A stretch of 64,000 nt of DNA from Dehalococcoidia bacterium (GCA_020853755.1 JADYYG010000051.1:62001-126000); one strand, 5' to 3'; numbered from the stretch's first letter, positions 48,328 through 57,872 are shown. Translations and numbers: made by a program. Notes: generated by a model not told the origin, from the letters alone.

Positions 48328-50826
48328 GTGAGTTCCGAAGGCCAGCAACTGGCTGCACCGGGCGCCTATGTGGAACTGCAAGAGCGTTTCGAGCGCCTCC
48401 AGCGCGACTTTGCCCAGTTCCGCGAGCACCTCCCCGAAGCATTCCTCGAGATGAACCTGCCCGAGATGCGGGTCACCTTCATGAGCCAGGTAGCCCTCGC
48501 CCTCTTCGGCTTCGCACGGGAAGACGTGGACGCCGGGATCATGGCGGTCTCGCTGGTCGATGCAGCCAGCTTCAGCCACCTGGCTGCAGCCGCCGCGCAG
48601 CACTTCGCCGGAACAGTCGACAACGGCCTGCCCTATCAGCGCCAGCCCGGCCAGCACATTTTCGAAGTGACCCTCGTCCGCAAGGATGGCAGCGCGTTCC
48701 CGGCCGACCTCCAGGCCTCCTACATCCTCGATGATGCGAGGGCGCCCGTTGGCGTTCGCTATATCCTTCGCGATACGACCCGGCGGGTGCAGGCCGAAGC
48801 CGAGCGCGCCCGCCTCGCCGCCCTCGTCGAATGGTCCGAAGACGCTATCGTCAGCCGCGACCTCGACGGCACGGTCCTCAGCTGGAACGCGGGCGCCGAG
48901 CGCCTGTACGGCTACTCAGCCGCCGAGATGGTGGGCCGCCCGCCCGATATCATCGAAGCGCCCGAGGTCGGCGGGCAGCTCGCCCAGGCGCTGGCCGACC
49001 AGGTGGCCGGAGTTTCGCGCCAGATCGAGACGAGGCGCCGCACCCGCGACGGCCGGATGCTCGACGTCTCTGTCTCGCTCTTCCCGGTGAAGGATGCGCA
49101 GGGAGAGGTCGTCGCCGTTGGCGGGATCGGCCGCGATATCGGGGGCCGGATCCGCCAGGAGCGCGCTCTTGAACGTTCGAACCAGATGCTGTCAGCGCTC
49201 GGCGCGGCCCAGACCCGCTTCATCCGCGACGGCGACCCGAGCGTTGTGTTCGAAGGGCTGCTGACCGCCCTCTTGAACCTGACCGGCAGCTCGATCGGCA
49301 TCATTGGCCGGGTGGCCCAGGCCGGCGACGAGCCAGGCATGCAGCCGCTTGCCTTCGCCGAGGGGCCCGGCAGCGAAGAGCTTCGAGCCTTCATCAGGAA
49401 CCGCGGCAGGGATGGCCTGCTCCTCTCCGGGATGTGCGGCCCGTGCAGCCGGGTTGTTGCGAGTGGCGATGCCGTGATTACGCCCGAGCCCGGCCGCGAA
49501 CGCTGTGCCTGCGACCTCGAACCAGACCATCCGCCGCTCGATACGTTCATGGGCCTGCCGATTCATGCGGGGACGGCCGTCGTCGGCCTTGCCGTGGTGG
49601 CGAACCGGCCAGGCGGCTACACCCGCGCTGATGCTGCCGCCCTGGCGCCGCTCCTGAGCGCCTGCGGGACCATCATCGAAGCGATGCGCATGGAAGAGGC
49701 CCGGCGCGCCGCCGAACAGCAACTGGACCTCGCCCTCCGCGGCGCCGACCTCGCACTCTGGGAGTGGGATGTCCAGGGCCGGCGCATCTCGTCCAAGTCG
49801 CCGCCATCGGCAACCCATCTCGGCCTCCCGGGAGATGCCTCGATCGATGAGTTTACCGCCCTCCTTCACCCGGCTGACCGCGACATGGTTTCGGCCGCCT
49901 TCGCCCGCCACGCCGCCGGCGAAACGCCGCTCATCGAGTGCGAGACCCGCGTCATCCGCGGGGACGGCGAACTGCGCTGGATGCTGACCCGCGGCACCAT
50001 CGTCGAGCGGGGGCCGCAGGGCCAGCCGCTACGCGGTGCAGGCACCTTCCTCGATATCACCGAGCGCAGGCTTGCCGACGAAGAGCGCATTCGCCTGGAA
50101 CAGCAGGTGCGCCAGAGCCAGAAACTGGAAAGCCTCGGCGTGTTCGCCGGCGGAATCGCGCACGATTTCAACAACCTCCTCACGGCAGTCCTCGGCAACC
50201 TTTTCCTCCTTGAGGACGGGCTGACCGAAGACCAGCGGGAACTGCTCGGCGATGCCCGGCTGGCTGCGGAGCGCGGCGCGGAGGTGGTGAGGCGCCTGCT
50301 CACCTTCGCCCGGCCCGAGGTCTCCGGCGCGGAGACGGTCCAGCTCGATAGCCTCTTGCGAGAGACCGCGGCACTGGCCCGCAGCGCGCTCACGCCGTCG
50401 GTCCGCCTCGTAGTCCAACACAGCCCGGGCGACCCGTTGGTTCGCGGGTCATGGACATCGCTCCAGCAGGTGCTGGTGAACCTCATGGTCAACGCCCGCG
50501 ACGCGATGCCGGGCGGGGGAACGATTACGGTGGCCCGGCGGATCGAGGCGGTTGGACCGCGCCATCGCTGGGCGCCGCCAGACCTGCCGCGTGGCCGCTA
50601 CCACATGGTCACGGTGACCGACACCGGCGAAGGCATCGCGCCGGAACATGTGGACCGCATCTTCGACCCGTTCTTCACAACGAAAGGCGTGGGGCGCGGC
50701 TCCGGCCTCGGCTTACCGACGGCCCTGGGCATTGCGCGGGCCCATGGCGGCTGGCTGGCCGCCGAGACCGCGCCCGGAAACGGCACAACATTCCGGCTGC
50801 TGCTCCCCGTGTTGTCCGCCGCCTGA
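48328..50826 (+). CDS. PAS/GAF sensor histidine kinase
   Basis: An 832-residue soluble kinase. Approximate order: PAS 1 (20-145), PAS 2 (155-285), GAF (295-460), PAS 3 (465-590), then HisKA with H612 in GGIAHDFNN and a HATPase_c domain ending near 828 (DTGEGIAPE, GRGSGLGLPTALGI). The GAF has four cysteines arranged C370-x2-C373 and C393-x-C395, which is unusual and may bind metal. There is no transmembrane helix, receiver domain or adjacent regulator. The GTG at 48328 is the start used. It is convergent with another PAS kinase of the same class. Confidence 0.9.
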   Translation: MSSEGQQLAAPGAYVELQERFERLQRDFAQFREHLPEAFLEMNLPEMRVTFMSQVALALFGFAREDVDAGIMAVSLVDAASFSHLAAAAAQHFAGTVDNGLPYQRQPGQHIFEVTLVRKDGSAFPADLQASYILDDARAPVGVRYILRDTTRRVQAEAERARLAALVEWSEDAIVSRDLDGTVLSWNAGAERLYGYSAAEMVGRPPDIIEAPEVGGQLAQALADQVAGVSRQIETRRRTRDGRMLDVSVSLFPVKDAQGEVVAVGGIGRDIGGRIRQERALERSNQMLSALGAAQTRFIRDGDPSVVFEGLLTALLNLTGSSIGIIGRVAQAGDEPGMQPLAFAEGPGSEELRAFIRNRGRDGLLLSGMCGPCSRVVASGDAVITPEPGRERCACDLEPDHPPLDTFMGLPIHAGTAVVGLAVVANRPGGYTRADAAALAPLLSACGTIIEAMRMEEARRAAEQQLDLALRGADLALWEWDVQGRRISSKSPPSATHLGLPGDASIDEFTALLHPADRDMVSAAFARHAAGETPLIECETRVIRGDGELRWMLTRGTIVERGPQGQPLRGAGTFLDITERRLADEERIRLEQQVRQSQKLESLGVFAGGIAHDFNNLLTAVLGNLFLLEDGLTEDQRELLGDARLAAERGAEVVRRLLTFARPEVSGAETVQLDSLLRETAALARSALTPSVRLVVQHSPGDPLVRGSWTSLQQVLVNLMVNARDAMPGGGTITVARRIEAVGPRHRWAPPDLPRGRYHMVTVTDTGEGIAPEHVDRIFDPFFTTKGVGRGSGLGLPTALGIARAHGGWLAAETAPGNGTTFRLLLPVLSAA

Positions 50827-50837
50827 TGTGGCCCCGG

Positions 50838-53090
50838 CTACGCTTCGGGCAGGAGGATGCGGAAGCGGCTGCCCTCGCCTTCGCGGCTCTCCGCGGCCAA
50901 CCAGCCGCCGTGCGCGCGCACGACCCCGAGGGCTGTCGGCAGCCCTAGCCCGGTCCCCTTGCCAACCTCTTTCGTGGTGAAGAACGGGTCGAAGATGCGC
51001 TGGAGCACATCGCTCGACATGCCTTCGCCGGTGTCGTTGATGGCGAGTTCGTGGTACGGGCCGGGCGCGACCCGGCGCTGCTCCCAGAGGGGTGAGGGAG
51101 GGATGGTCCGCGGCATGTACTGGATCGAGATCGTGCCGCCCCCGGGCATCGCGTCGCGGGCGTTGAGGAGCAGGTTCAGGAGCACCTGCTGAAGCCCCGA
51201 GAACTCTCCGTTGACCAGGGCGCGGGAATCGATCGGGGCGATATCGAGCGTGATCGAGGGCCCGAGGGTGCGCCGCGCGAGCGTCACCGTTTCGTTTACG
51301 AGCCGCCGCAGGGCCACCGGCTGCTTTGTCTCGATGCCCGGGCGGCTGAAGCCGAGGAGCCGCTTCACCAGGTCGGCGCCTCGCTCGGCGGCCACCCGCG
51401 TTTCTTCGGTGTAGGCGCGCAAAGGGCTGTCCTCGGGCAGTTCGCCATCGAGCAGGTAGAGGTTGCCGAGGATGGTGGTCAGCAGGTTGTTGAAGTCGTG
51501 CGCGATGCCGCCCGCGAGCACACCGAGGCTGTCGAGTTTCTGCGCCTGGGCGAGGGCCATCTCCGCGTTCCGGCGGTCCGTCACATCGTGCGCCGAGCAG
51601 ATGATCCGGGTGCACCGGCCCGTGTCGTCGAACACGGGCGTTACCGAGGTAATCGCGTCCCAGCGGCGGCCGGCACGTTCGAAGAGGTCCTCGAATTCGA
51701 GCATGCGGCGTGCTTCTTCCACTCTCTCGATGCGCTGGTGGGCAAGCCTCGCCAGGCCACGCGGGAACCCCTCATCGATGGTTCGGCCGATACCCTGGCG
51801 CAGGTCCAGGCCATTGAGTTCGTTGCTTCGTTGGTTGGCGAGGGCCAGGCGATACTGCCCATCCGCTCCCCGGTCGAACACCCAGACGGCGTCAGACGTG
51901 CCCTCAACGACGGCCCGGTAGTTGGCTTCCGAACGGGCGAGGGCAAGGTCGCGCTCCCGCTTCCTGCTGAGGTCGCGGCTCCAGCAAAAGAGGCGGGTGC
52001 ACGGCCCTGAGGAGTTCATGATCGGCGTGATCGTGGTGCTGAAGTACTTCTCGACGCCGTTCCAGGTCATCGTGCTTTCGTATTCGACTGGTCTGCCCGT
52101 CGCCGCTGCGCGGTCGTAGTTCTCGAGGATGCGCGGCACGTCCGGCGCCGATGCGAATCCCAGGGCGACCAATTCGGGGAGGGAGTGACCGACAACCGCG
52201 GCGTCGCTCGTGAACCCCAACTGCTTCAGGTAGGCGCGGTTGGCGAGGCTCACGCGCCACTCGCCCTGATTGCACCGGTCGACAACCCAGAGCACGTCGC
52301 GTACACCGTCGACGACGCTGCGGTAGGTCTCGGCACTCCTGCGGCGCTCGGTCACATCGCGGGCGACTAACTGGGTCGCCGGCGCGCCCTCCCAGACGGT
52401 GGCGCTGCCCACCGTCTCCACCCAGATCGGCTCTCCATCGCAGCGCCGCACTTCCACCTCGGTGATGCCGATTTCTTCTCCGCGGCCCAATGCAGCCGTC
52501 CGCGCCGCCACTGCCTCCCTGTGGGGCGGGAGGATGAACTCCATCATCTGGTGGCCGATGATGTCGGACGGGGCCGAGGCGGCCATCATTGCGAGGCCGG
52601 CCGGGTTCACATAGAGGAACGTGCCGTTGCGATGGATGGCGATCAGGTCCGGCGAGACCTCCACGAGATTGCGGAAGCGAAGCTCGCTCTCTCGCAGCGC
52701 CGTTTCGGCTTCGACCCGGCTGGTGATATCGGTGACCGTACCGACGAAGCCATCGATCTGGCCTGACGGGTCGAGCAGTGCGACCGACTGAGAGAGCACC
52801 CACCGGGCTGAGCCGCCTGGCCTGAGCAACCGGAATTCGATATAGAGCGGGGAGGGTTCGCGCACGTGCTGCGCATGCAGTGAGAGCACCCGCTCGCGGT
52901 CGTCCGGATGGATGGCCCGGACCCAGCCATACCCGAGCGATTCTTCGGCGCTGAGTCCGGAGAGTTCGCACCAGCGCGGGTTCACCCCGCCGCACTTGCC
53001 GCTGGTATCTCCCCAGAAAATGCCAACAGGGAAGTAGGGCGAATCGATCGCGCGGTCTACTGGCGCACCGATGTGGCGGTCAGAGATCAT
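50838..53090 (-). CDS. Multi-PAS sensor histidine kinase
   Basis: A 750-residue soluble kinase with about four PAS domains in the first 500 residues (landmarks WVRAIHPDDRERV, FRNLVEVSPDLIA, YRSVVDGVRDVLW and YRAVVEGTSDAVW). HisKA follows (GGIAHDFNNLLTTILGN) and then HATPase_c (NDTGEGMSSDVLQRIFDPFF, GLGLPTALGVV). The kinase core is closely similar to that of the convergent gene at 48328, suggesting a duplicated pair, but the sensor halves differ. It has no GAF domain, membrane helix or receiver. The gap between the two stops is 11 bases. Confidence 0.9.
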   Translation of the reverse strand: MISDRHIGAPVDRAIDSPYFPVGIFWGDTSGKCGGVNPRWCELSGLSAEESLGYGWVRAIHPDDRERVLSLHAQHVREPSPLYIEFRLLRPGGSARWVLSQSVALLDPSGQIDGFVGTVTDITSRVEAETALRESELRFRNLVEVSPDLIAIHRNGTFLYVNPAGLAMMAASAPSDIIGHQMMEFILPPHREAVAARTAALGRGEEIGITEVEVRRCDGEPIWVETVGSATVWEGAPATQLVARDVTERRRSAETYRSVVDGVRDVLWVVDRCNQGEWRVSLANRAYLKQLGFTSDAAVVGHSLPELVALGFASAPDVPRILENYDRAAATGRPVEYESTMTWNGVEKYFSTTITPIMNSSGPCTRLFCWSRDLSRKRERDLALARSEANYRAVVEGTSDAVWVFDRGADGQYRLALANQRSNELNGLDLRQGIGRTIDEGFPRGLARLAHQRIERVEEARRMLEFEDLFERAGRRWDAITSVTPVFDDTGRCTRIICSAHDVTDRRNAEMALAQAQKLDSLGVLAGGIAHDFNNLLTTILGNLYLLDGELPEDSPLRAYTEETRVAAERGADLVKRLLGFSRPGIETKQPVALRRLVNETVTLARRTLGPSITLDIAPIDSRALVNGEFSGLQQVLLNLLLNARDAMPGGGTISIQYMPRTIPPSPLWEQRRVAPGPYHELAINDTGEGMSSDVLQRIFDPFFTTKEVGKGTGLGLPTALGVVRAHGGWLAAESREGEGSRFRILLPEA

Positions 53091-53209
53091 GTGGCGGCTC
53101 CACGCGAATCAGCACATCGCCAGCATACGCGCGTCTGTATCGCCCCGCGCTCAGGGAAACCCCAGACTTCCAGCGGCGCAGCCGGGTACCGCGACGGGCG
53201 GCAATCTGG

Positions 53210-53215
53210 TAGAAA
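53210..53215 (+). promoter_or_regulatory. -10 box of the DUF2961 gene
   Basis: TAGAAA, six bases before the ATG at 53222. Confidence 0.45.
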
Positions 53216-53221
53216 CGCGCG

Positions 53222-54382
53222 ATGAACGAATTCGACCCGTCCCGCATCGACCTCTCCCTTGATTCGCGCGCGATCACGTTCGAAAACCCGACGGGAGCGC
53301 GCGGCGCCGGAGGCACGGCTCACCGGGGGCGCAAAGGCGCTCCCTCGCGGATGCTCCAGCCGGGCGAGACGGTCGAACTGGCCGATATCGCCGGCCCGGG
53401 GACGGTGCGGCACATCTGGATGACCTTCCCGCCGGCGCGGCCCGAGGTCATGCGCGCCCTCTGGATCGAGGTCTACTACGACGGCATGAGCGAGCCGTCG
53501 ATCTCCGTGCCATGCCTCGATTTCTTCGGGCTGGCCTGCGGGCGGCCGGTGGCGTACCACTCGGCGATGACCTCGGCACAGGAGGGGCGCGGCTTCAACG
53601 CCTACTTCCCGATGCCCTTCCGCGAGCGTTTCCGGATGGTCATCACGAACAGTTCGGCGCGGCCGCAATCGTTCTACTACCAGCTCGATTACACGCTCGA
53701 AAAGCTTCCGGCCGATGCCGGCTACCTCCATGTGAGCTTCCGCCGCGAAAACCCGACGGTGCTGTACCGGGACTTCGTCATCGCCGAAGGCCTGCGCGGG
53801 CCGGGCCGCTTCCTCGGCTGCGCCGTCGGCATCCGCACCATCGACCCGGCGGGCTGGTACGGCGAGGGCGAACTGAAGGTCTACCTCGACGGGGACGGCG
53901 AGTTCCCGACCATCTGCGGCACCGGCCTCGAGGATTACGTGGGCAGCGCCTGGGGCATGGGGCCGCATTCCGCGCACTATGCTGGCGCACCCCTGCAGGC
54001 CCAGCCGGAAGGCCGCAAGGGCAGCGTGCCGGACTTCATCAGCTTCTACCGCTGGCACGTCCCGGATCCCATCATCTTCCGCGAAGAGTTGAAGGTGACC
54101 ATCCAGCAGATTGGCTACGAGTCCTTCCGTGAGGACCAGGTGGCCGAGTTCGAAGCCTACAACCGGACGAATCCGGCAGCTGGCGCAGGCTGGCGCATGA
54201 AGCCCTGGGCCGGAATGCACGCTGCGGGCATCGCCGAACGCGTCGATGACTACTCCGCGGCGGCCTTTGTCTACTGCCGCGAAGCCCAGGCCGTTCCGCG
54301 CCTCGATATCGCCGCGGCAATCGCGGACATCGGCCGCATGCCCTATGAAGAGCCGAACCGGGTGACAGCCTTCGGGGGATAG
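53222..54382 (+). CDS. DUF2961 / GH172-like glycoside hydrolase
   Basis: A 386-residue protein of the DUF2961 family; members characterised as GH172 act on fructofuranose or arabinofuranose linkages. Landmarks are the early PGTVRHIWMTF, PCLDFFGLACGR, FNAYFPMPFRERFR and the C-terminal TGLEDYVGSAWGMG (likely catalytic Glu in GLEDY). There is no signal peptide, so it is probably cytosolic. It precedes an MFS transporter by 51 bases on the same strand and may act on an imported sugar. Confidence 0.88.
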   Translation: MNEFDPSRIDLSLDSRAITFENPTGARGAGGTAHRGRKGAPSRMLQPGETVELADIAGPGTVRHIWMTFPPARPEVMRALWIEVYYDGMSEPSISVPCLDFFGLACGRPVAYHSAMTSAQEGRGFNAYFPMPFRERFRMVITNSSARPQSFYYQLDYTLEKLPADAGYLHVSFRRENPTVLYRDFVIAEGLRGPGRFLGCAVGIRTIDPAGWYGEGELKVYLDGDGEFPTICGTGLEDYVGSAWGMGPHSAHYAGAPLQAQPEGRKGSVPDFISFYRWHVPDPIIFREELKVTIQQIGYESFREDQVAEFEAYNRTNPAAGAGWRMKPWAGMHAAGIAERVDDYSAAAFVYCREAQAVPRLDIAAAIADIGRMPYEEPNRVTAFGG

Positions 54383-54417
54383 CGCCCGAACCCGGTATCC
54401 GGTTGCGCGCGGCGGGG

Positions 54418-54423
54418 TAGGAT
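54418..54423 (+). promoter_or_regulatory. -10 box of the MFS transporter gene
   Basis: TAGGAT, ten bases before the GTG at 54434. Confidence 0.5.
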
Positions 54424-54433
54424 TCCGATCCCA

Positions 54434-55669
54434 GTGGCTGCAGCATCGCCAGCGCAACCGGCGACGATCCGTTCGCTCGGACTGCCCGTCTACCTGCCGA
54501 CCTTCCTGTTCGCGGTAGGCCAGGGCGCCGTCATCCCTATCGTCGCCCTCGCGGCGCGTGACGAAGGCGCTTCGGTGGCGCTCGCCGGGTTCATCGTTGC
54601 GCTGCGCGGGATGGGCGTGCTCGCCTTCGACATACCGGCCGGCTGGCTCGTCAGCCGTTTCGGCGAGTCCCGCGCGATGGTGGCCGGGACGCTGCTGGTC
54701 ATCGTCGGCCTGCTCGGATCGGCCTTCAGCCCGGGGATCCTTGTGTTCGCTGGTTCCACGTTCCTCATGGGTTGCGGCTGGGCGGTCTGGCTGCTCGCGC
54801 GCCTGAGCTACGTGACCGATGTAATGCCGGTCCACCTGCGTGGCCGGGCGCTCTCGACGCTCGGCGGGGTGAATCGTGTGGGCAATTTCGCCGGGCCGTT
54901 CATCGGCGCGGCCGCGGGGGCGCTCGTTGGCATTGACGGCGCGTACTATGTCCACCTGGCCACGGCCATCGCGGCCTGTGCGCTCCTCATCGTCCTCATC
55001 CGCGGCGAAGGCGCGGGCGCGGCCTACACCGCTGAACACGTCGCCTTCGGCAAGGTGGTCCGCGAACACACGGGCACCTTCCTGACCGCCGGCGTCGGCA
55101 TCACGATCATTGGCGCGCTGAGGGCCACCCGCCAGGGCGTCATCCCGCTCTGGGGCGAACATGTCGGCCTCGACGAAAGCGCGATCAGCCTCATCTTCGG
55201 CATCTCCATGGGGATGGACATGTTGCTCTTCTACCCCGCCGGGACGGTGATGGACCGCTGGGGGCGAAAGGCCGTCGCGCTGCCCTGCATCACGGTGATG
55301 GCCGCGGGGATGGTCCTCCTCCCGCTGACGACGGGCTTCCTCTCGATGGTGCTGGTCGGCCTGCTCGTGGGCTTCGGCAACGGCCTCGGCAGCGGGATTG
55401 TCATGACGCTCGGCGCGGACTTTTCGCCCGTGGCGGGCCGCGCGCAGTTCCTCGGGGCGTGGCGCGTCTGCGGCGATATCGGAACTGCCGGGGGGCCGCT
55501 CATCGTCGCGGTGGTCACAGGCCTGGCGACGCTGGCGGCCGCTTCGGTGACGATGGGCGGGATCGGGCTGGCCGGGGCCGCGCTGATGCTCTTCCTCATG
55601 CCCGAAACGCTGCATCGGGCGAGGACCACGGACCCGCCGGGGCCTGAACCGGACGGCGCGGGCGCCTGA
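54434..55669 (+). CDS. MFS transporter
   Basis: A 411-residue membrane protein with about 12 helices. The conserved loop between helices two and three reads GWLVSRFGESRAMV, and the second-half counterpart is GTVMDRWGRKAVALP (D-R-x-G-R-K), both typical of the major facilitator superfamily. It has its own -10 box and a GTG start. The substrate is not predictable; the DUF2961 gene upstream hints at a sugar, but an exporter is equally possible. It is convergent with the APH-like gene, four bases away. Confidence 0.92.
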   Translation: MAAASPAQPATIRSLGLPVYLPTFLFAVGQGAVIPIVALAARDEGASVALAGFIVALRGMGVLAFDIPAGWLVSRFGESRAMVAGTLLVIVGLLGSAFSPGILVFAGSTFLMGCGWAVWLLARLSYVTDVMPVHLRGRALSTLGGVNRVGNFAGPFIGAAAGALVGIDGAYYVHLATAIAACALLIVLIRGEGAGAAYTAEHVAFGKVVREHTGTFLTAGVGITIIGALRATRQGVIPLWGEHVGLDESAISLIFGISMGMDMLLFYPAGTVMDRWGRKAVALPCITVMAAGMVLLPLTTGFLSMVLVGLLVGFGNGLGSGIVMTLGADFSPVAGRAQFLGAWRVCGDIGTAGGPLIVAVVTGLATLAAASVTMGGIGLAGAALMLFLMPETLHRARTTDPPGPEPDGAGA

Positions 55670-55673
55670 GCCG

Positions 55674-56576
55674 CTATCCCTCGACGGCGCAGAACTCGGC
55701 GGCGGCGAGCATTTCGCGCCCCACCGATTCGAAGCCGATGCCGAGCAATACGAATGCGGTCGAGACGCGTTCGGCGGCGCCCCATTCCCAGGTCGCGCGT
55801 TCGTCGCAGCCGGTGAGCCGGGCGAGGCGCCGCGACCGCTCGTGCGGGTCGCCCTGGAGCAGTTCCACCGGGTCTTCGCGCATAATCACCCCGAGGTCGT
55901 ACTCGGCCTCGGCGAGCAGGCCGTCCGGGTCGACGAGCTTGAAGCCGCCCGGCGCCTGGAGGGCGTTCCACTGGTGGATGTCGCCATGGACGAGCACGGA
56001 GCGTTCGTCGTCGTGGGCGGAGATGCGGCGTTCGGCGCAGCTGACGGCATAGGCGATGGCGCGCTCCGAGCAGGGGCGGCCAAGCGTCTCCCAGGTTTCG
56101 ATGATGTAGTCGATGAGCCAGCGGCCCTTTTCCGCGCCGGTGGGCAGCCCCCAGCCGGCAGCCGGCCGCCAGACCCGCCGCGCCGTCTCGCAGAGGATCG
56201 CCTGGCGTTCGTCTGCGGGCAGGTTCAGGGTCGAGAGCGATGGGCCGAGCCGTTCGAGGAGCATTGCGCCGCGAGCCGGGTCCGCGGCGAAGAGGCGCGC
56301 GCACCCTTCGCCGCCGGCCAGTTGCAGCACGGTGATTTCGTGTAGCGCGATGGCGTCGTCGCGCGGGAGGAGCACCTTCAGCACAGCCGGCGTCCCGTCC
56401 GAACGGGTCACACTGGCGACGAACGCCTCGCTGCCGTCGATGAACGGCGCGCCGGTGGTGAAGCCCCATTCCGCTTCGAGTCCCGCCACGATCCCGGGCA
56501 GCGCGTCGAGCCAGCCGTCCAGGCCGGCAAGGGCTGCCTTGTTGCGTACGGCGTCCGGGACGGTCAGCGGCGGCAT
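55674..56576 (-). CDS. APH-type kinase (streptomycin/hydroxyurea phosphotransferase family)
   Basis: A 300-residue protein kinase-like phosphotransferase. The catalytic loop reads VLVHGDIHQWNAL (HGDxxxxN) and the metal-binding site is FKLVDPDGL, followed by AEYDLGVIMRED; these are features of APH(6)/hydroxyurea-type kinases. The N-terminal lobe has VLKVLLPRDDA with a likely ATP-binding Lys. It could confer streptomycin resistance, but chromosomal members with no resistance phenotype are common. The start lies nine bases after the portal-like gene stop, so they share a transcript. Confidence 0.85.
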   Translation of the reverse strand: MPPLTVPDAVRNKAALAGLDGWLDALPGIVAGLEAEWGFTTGAPFIDGSEAFVASVTRSDGTPAVLKVLLPRDDAIALHEITVLQLAGGEGCARLFAADPARGAMLLERLGPSLSTLNLPADERQAILCETARRVWRPAAGWGLPTGAEKGRWLIDYIIETWETLGRPCSERAIAYAVSCAERRISAHDDERSVLVHGDIHQWNALQAPGGFKLVDPDGLLAEAEYDLGVIMREDPVELLQGDPHERSRRLARLTGCDERATWEWGAAERVSTAFVLLGIGFESVGREMLAAAEFCAVEG

Positions 56577-56585
56577 CGGCGAATG

Positions 56586-57872
56586 TTACTCGTTGCGGGC
56601 GGCCTGCTCTTCGCGCACCCTCGCCCATTCCGCCTCAGCGTCGTCCGCGCCGAGCCTGGCCGCCGCCGACCGGCGCGAACTAATGCCTGCTTCGACGAGC
56701 GAGCGTTCGTCGCTGACCTGGCGGGAACGGTCGATAGGGAGGATTGGCCCCCACTGCATGACCGGCCGCAGTCCCTCGATATCGAGGCCGTCGAAGCGCG
56801 CCAGCAGCTGGAGCATGAGCAACCCCCGCCGTTCGTACACCGCCGTGCGGATGCGCTGCTTGCGCAGCACCTTGCGCGCGATCGGGTCGAGTTCGGTGTT
56901 GAGCGCGATGCCCGAGAGGCCCTGCGGGTTGTGCCCGAAGGCGGTCCGCGGCGATTCGCCGAGGTCGTGCATCGCCCGGTACACGAGGTCGATGTAGTTG
57001 TTGTGGAGGGCCACGCCGCCGCCCTTGAGGAGGTCGAGAAGGTACGCCTTCGCGTTCTCCGGCACCTCCCAGACCGCGCCGGGTTCGACCGCGATGTCCT
57101 GCGAGCCGGTGACGCCCTCGATGACGGCGATGGGGTTGCCCGAGAGTTCGAGGATCTGGCTGAGCTGGCTGAACGCCCGGTTCAGTTCGCGGTTCGCCTC
57201 CATCAGCGGCGGGATATCGCTCGAACCCCAGTGCTGCTTCGGTTCGCGCACGTTCGGGAACAGGACAAACGGGATGAAGCCGTACGGGTTCGGTTCGCGC
57301 AGTTCGAGGCTCGTCCCCTGCCACAGTTCGAACAGCTCCGGCGTCCAGTACTCGGTGACCCGGTCCGAGGCGCCGCTGCCGACGCCCAACTGGTACTGGC
57401 TGGCGACGGCGGTAAGCCGGGCGGGGTCGCCCGGTTCACGCCAGGCGAAGATGCCCTGCACGTCCGGCGCGGTGATGCGCACGCCGGTCGCGGCGTCCCA
57501 GGTCACCTTGTAGCAGGCGTCGCCGAGGACGGCGCAGTCGAGTTCGGTCTCGTAATCCAGTTGGGCCAGCCCGTTGGCGGACTCTGCAAGCCGGAGCGCC
57601 TGCTCGGCCGCCCGCGCACGTGCCCGGCCCTCGGCCGTTTCGCCGCCCGAAACCTGCACCGAAGAACCGTTCAACAGGTAGCTCGTCACTTTGTCGACGA
57701 ACGCCCGGGCGTAGTTCAGCGTGAGCCGCCGCTCGCCCCGGCGGGCGCGGCCAACCCAGTGGCGGCCCTCGTAGAAGGCGAGGTTCTCGCGGTAGCGGCG
57801 GCGGCGCTCGTGGTCGAGTTCCTGGAGTTGGAGCGGCAGCGGCGTCTCGGCGGTGATGAACGCAGGAGGCAT
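56586..57872 (-). CDS. Phage portal protein (SPP1 gp6-like), solitary
   Basis: 428 residues that match portal proteins of the SPP1 type (Phage_prot_Gp6): an early RRRRYRENLAFYEGRHW, LNYARAFVDKVTSYLLN, then ADLGD-type core replaced by DCAVLGDACYKVTWD, FPNVREPKQHWGSSDIPPLM and the helix-rich C-terminus with REQ-like charged ends. A portal forms the DNA channel of a tailed phage head. No terminase, protease, capsid or tail gene is next to it; the neighbours are an antibiotic-type kinase and a crotonase. It may be a phage relic or part of a gene-transfer-like particle. The start is ATG 57872. Confidence 0.85.
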   Translation of the reverse strand: MPPAFITAETPLPLQLQELDHERRRRYRENLAFYEGRHWVGRARRGERRLTLNYARAFVDKVTSYLLNGSSVQVSGGETAEGRARARAAEQALRLAESANGLAQLDYETELDCAVLGDACYKVTWDAATGVRITAPDVQGIFAWREPGDPARLTAVASQYQLGVGSGASDRVTEYWTPELFELWQGTSLELREPNPYGFIPFVLFPNVREPKQHWGSSDIPPLMEANRELNRAFSQLSQILELSGNPIAVIEGVTGSQDIAVEPGAVWEVPENAKAYLLDLLKGGGVALHNNYIDLVYRAMHDLGESPRTAFGHNPQGLSGIALNTELDPIARKVLRKQRIRTAVYERRGLLMLQLLARFDGLDIEGLRPVMQWGPILPIDRSRQVSDERSLVEAGISSRRSAAARLGADDAEAEWARVREEQAARNE

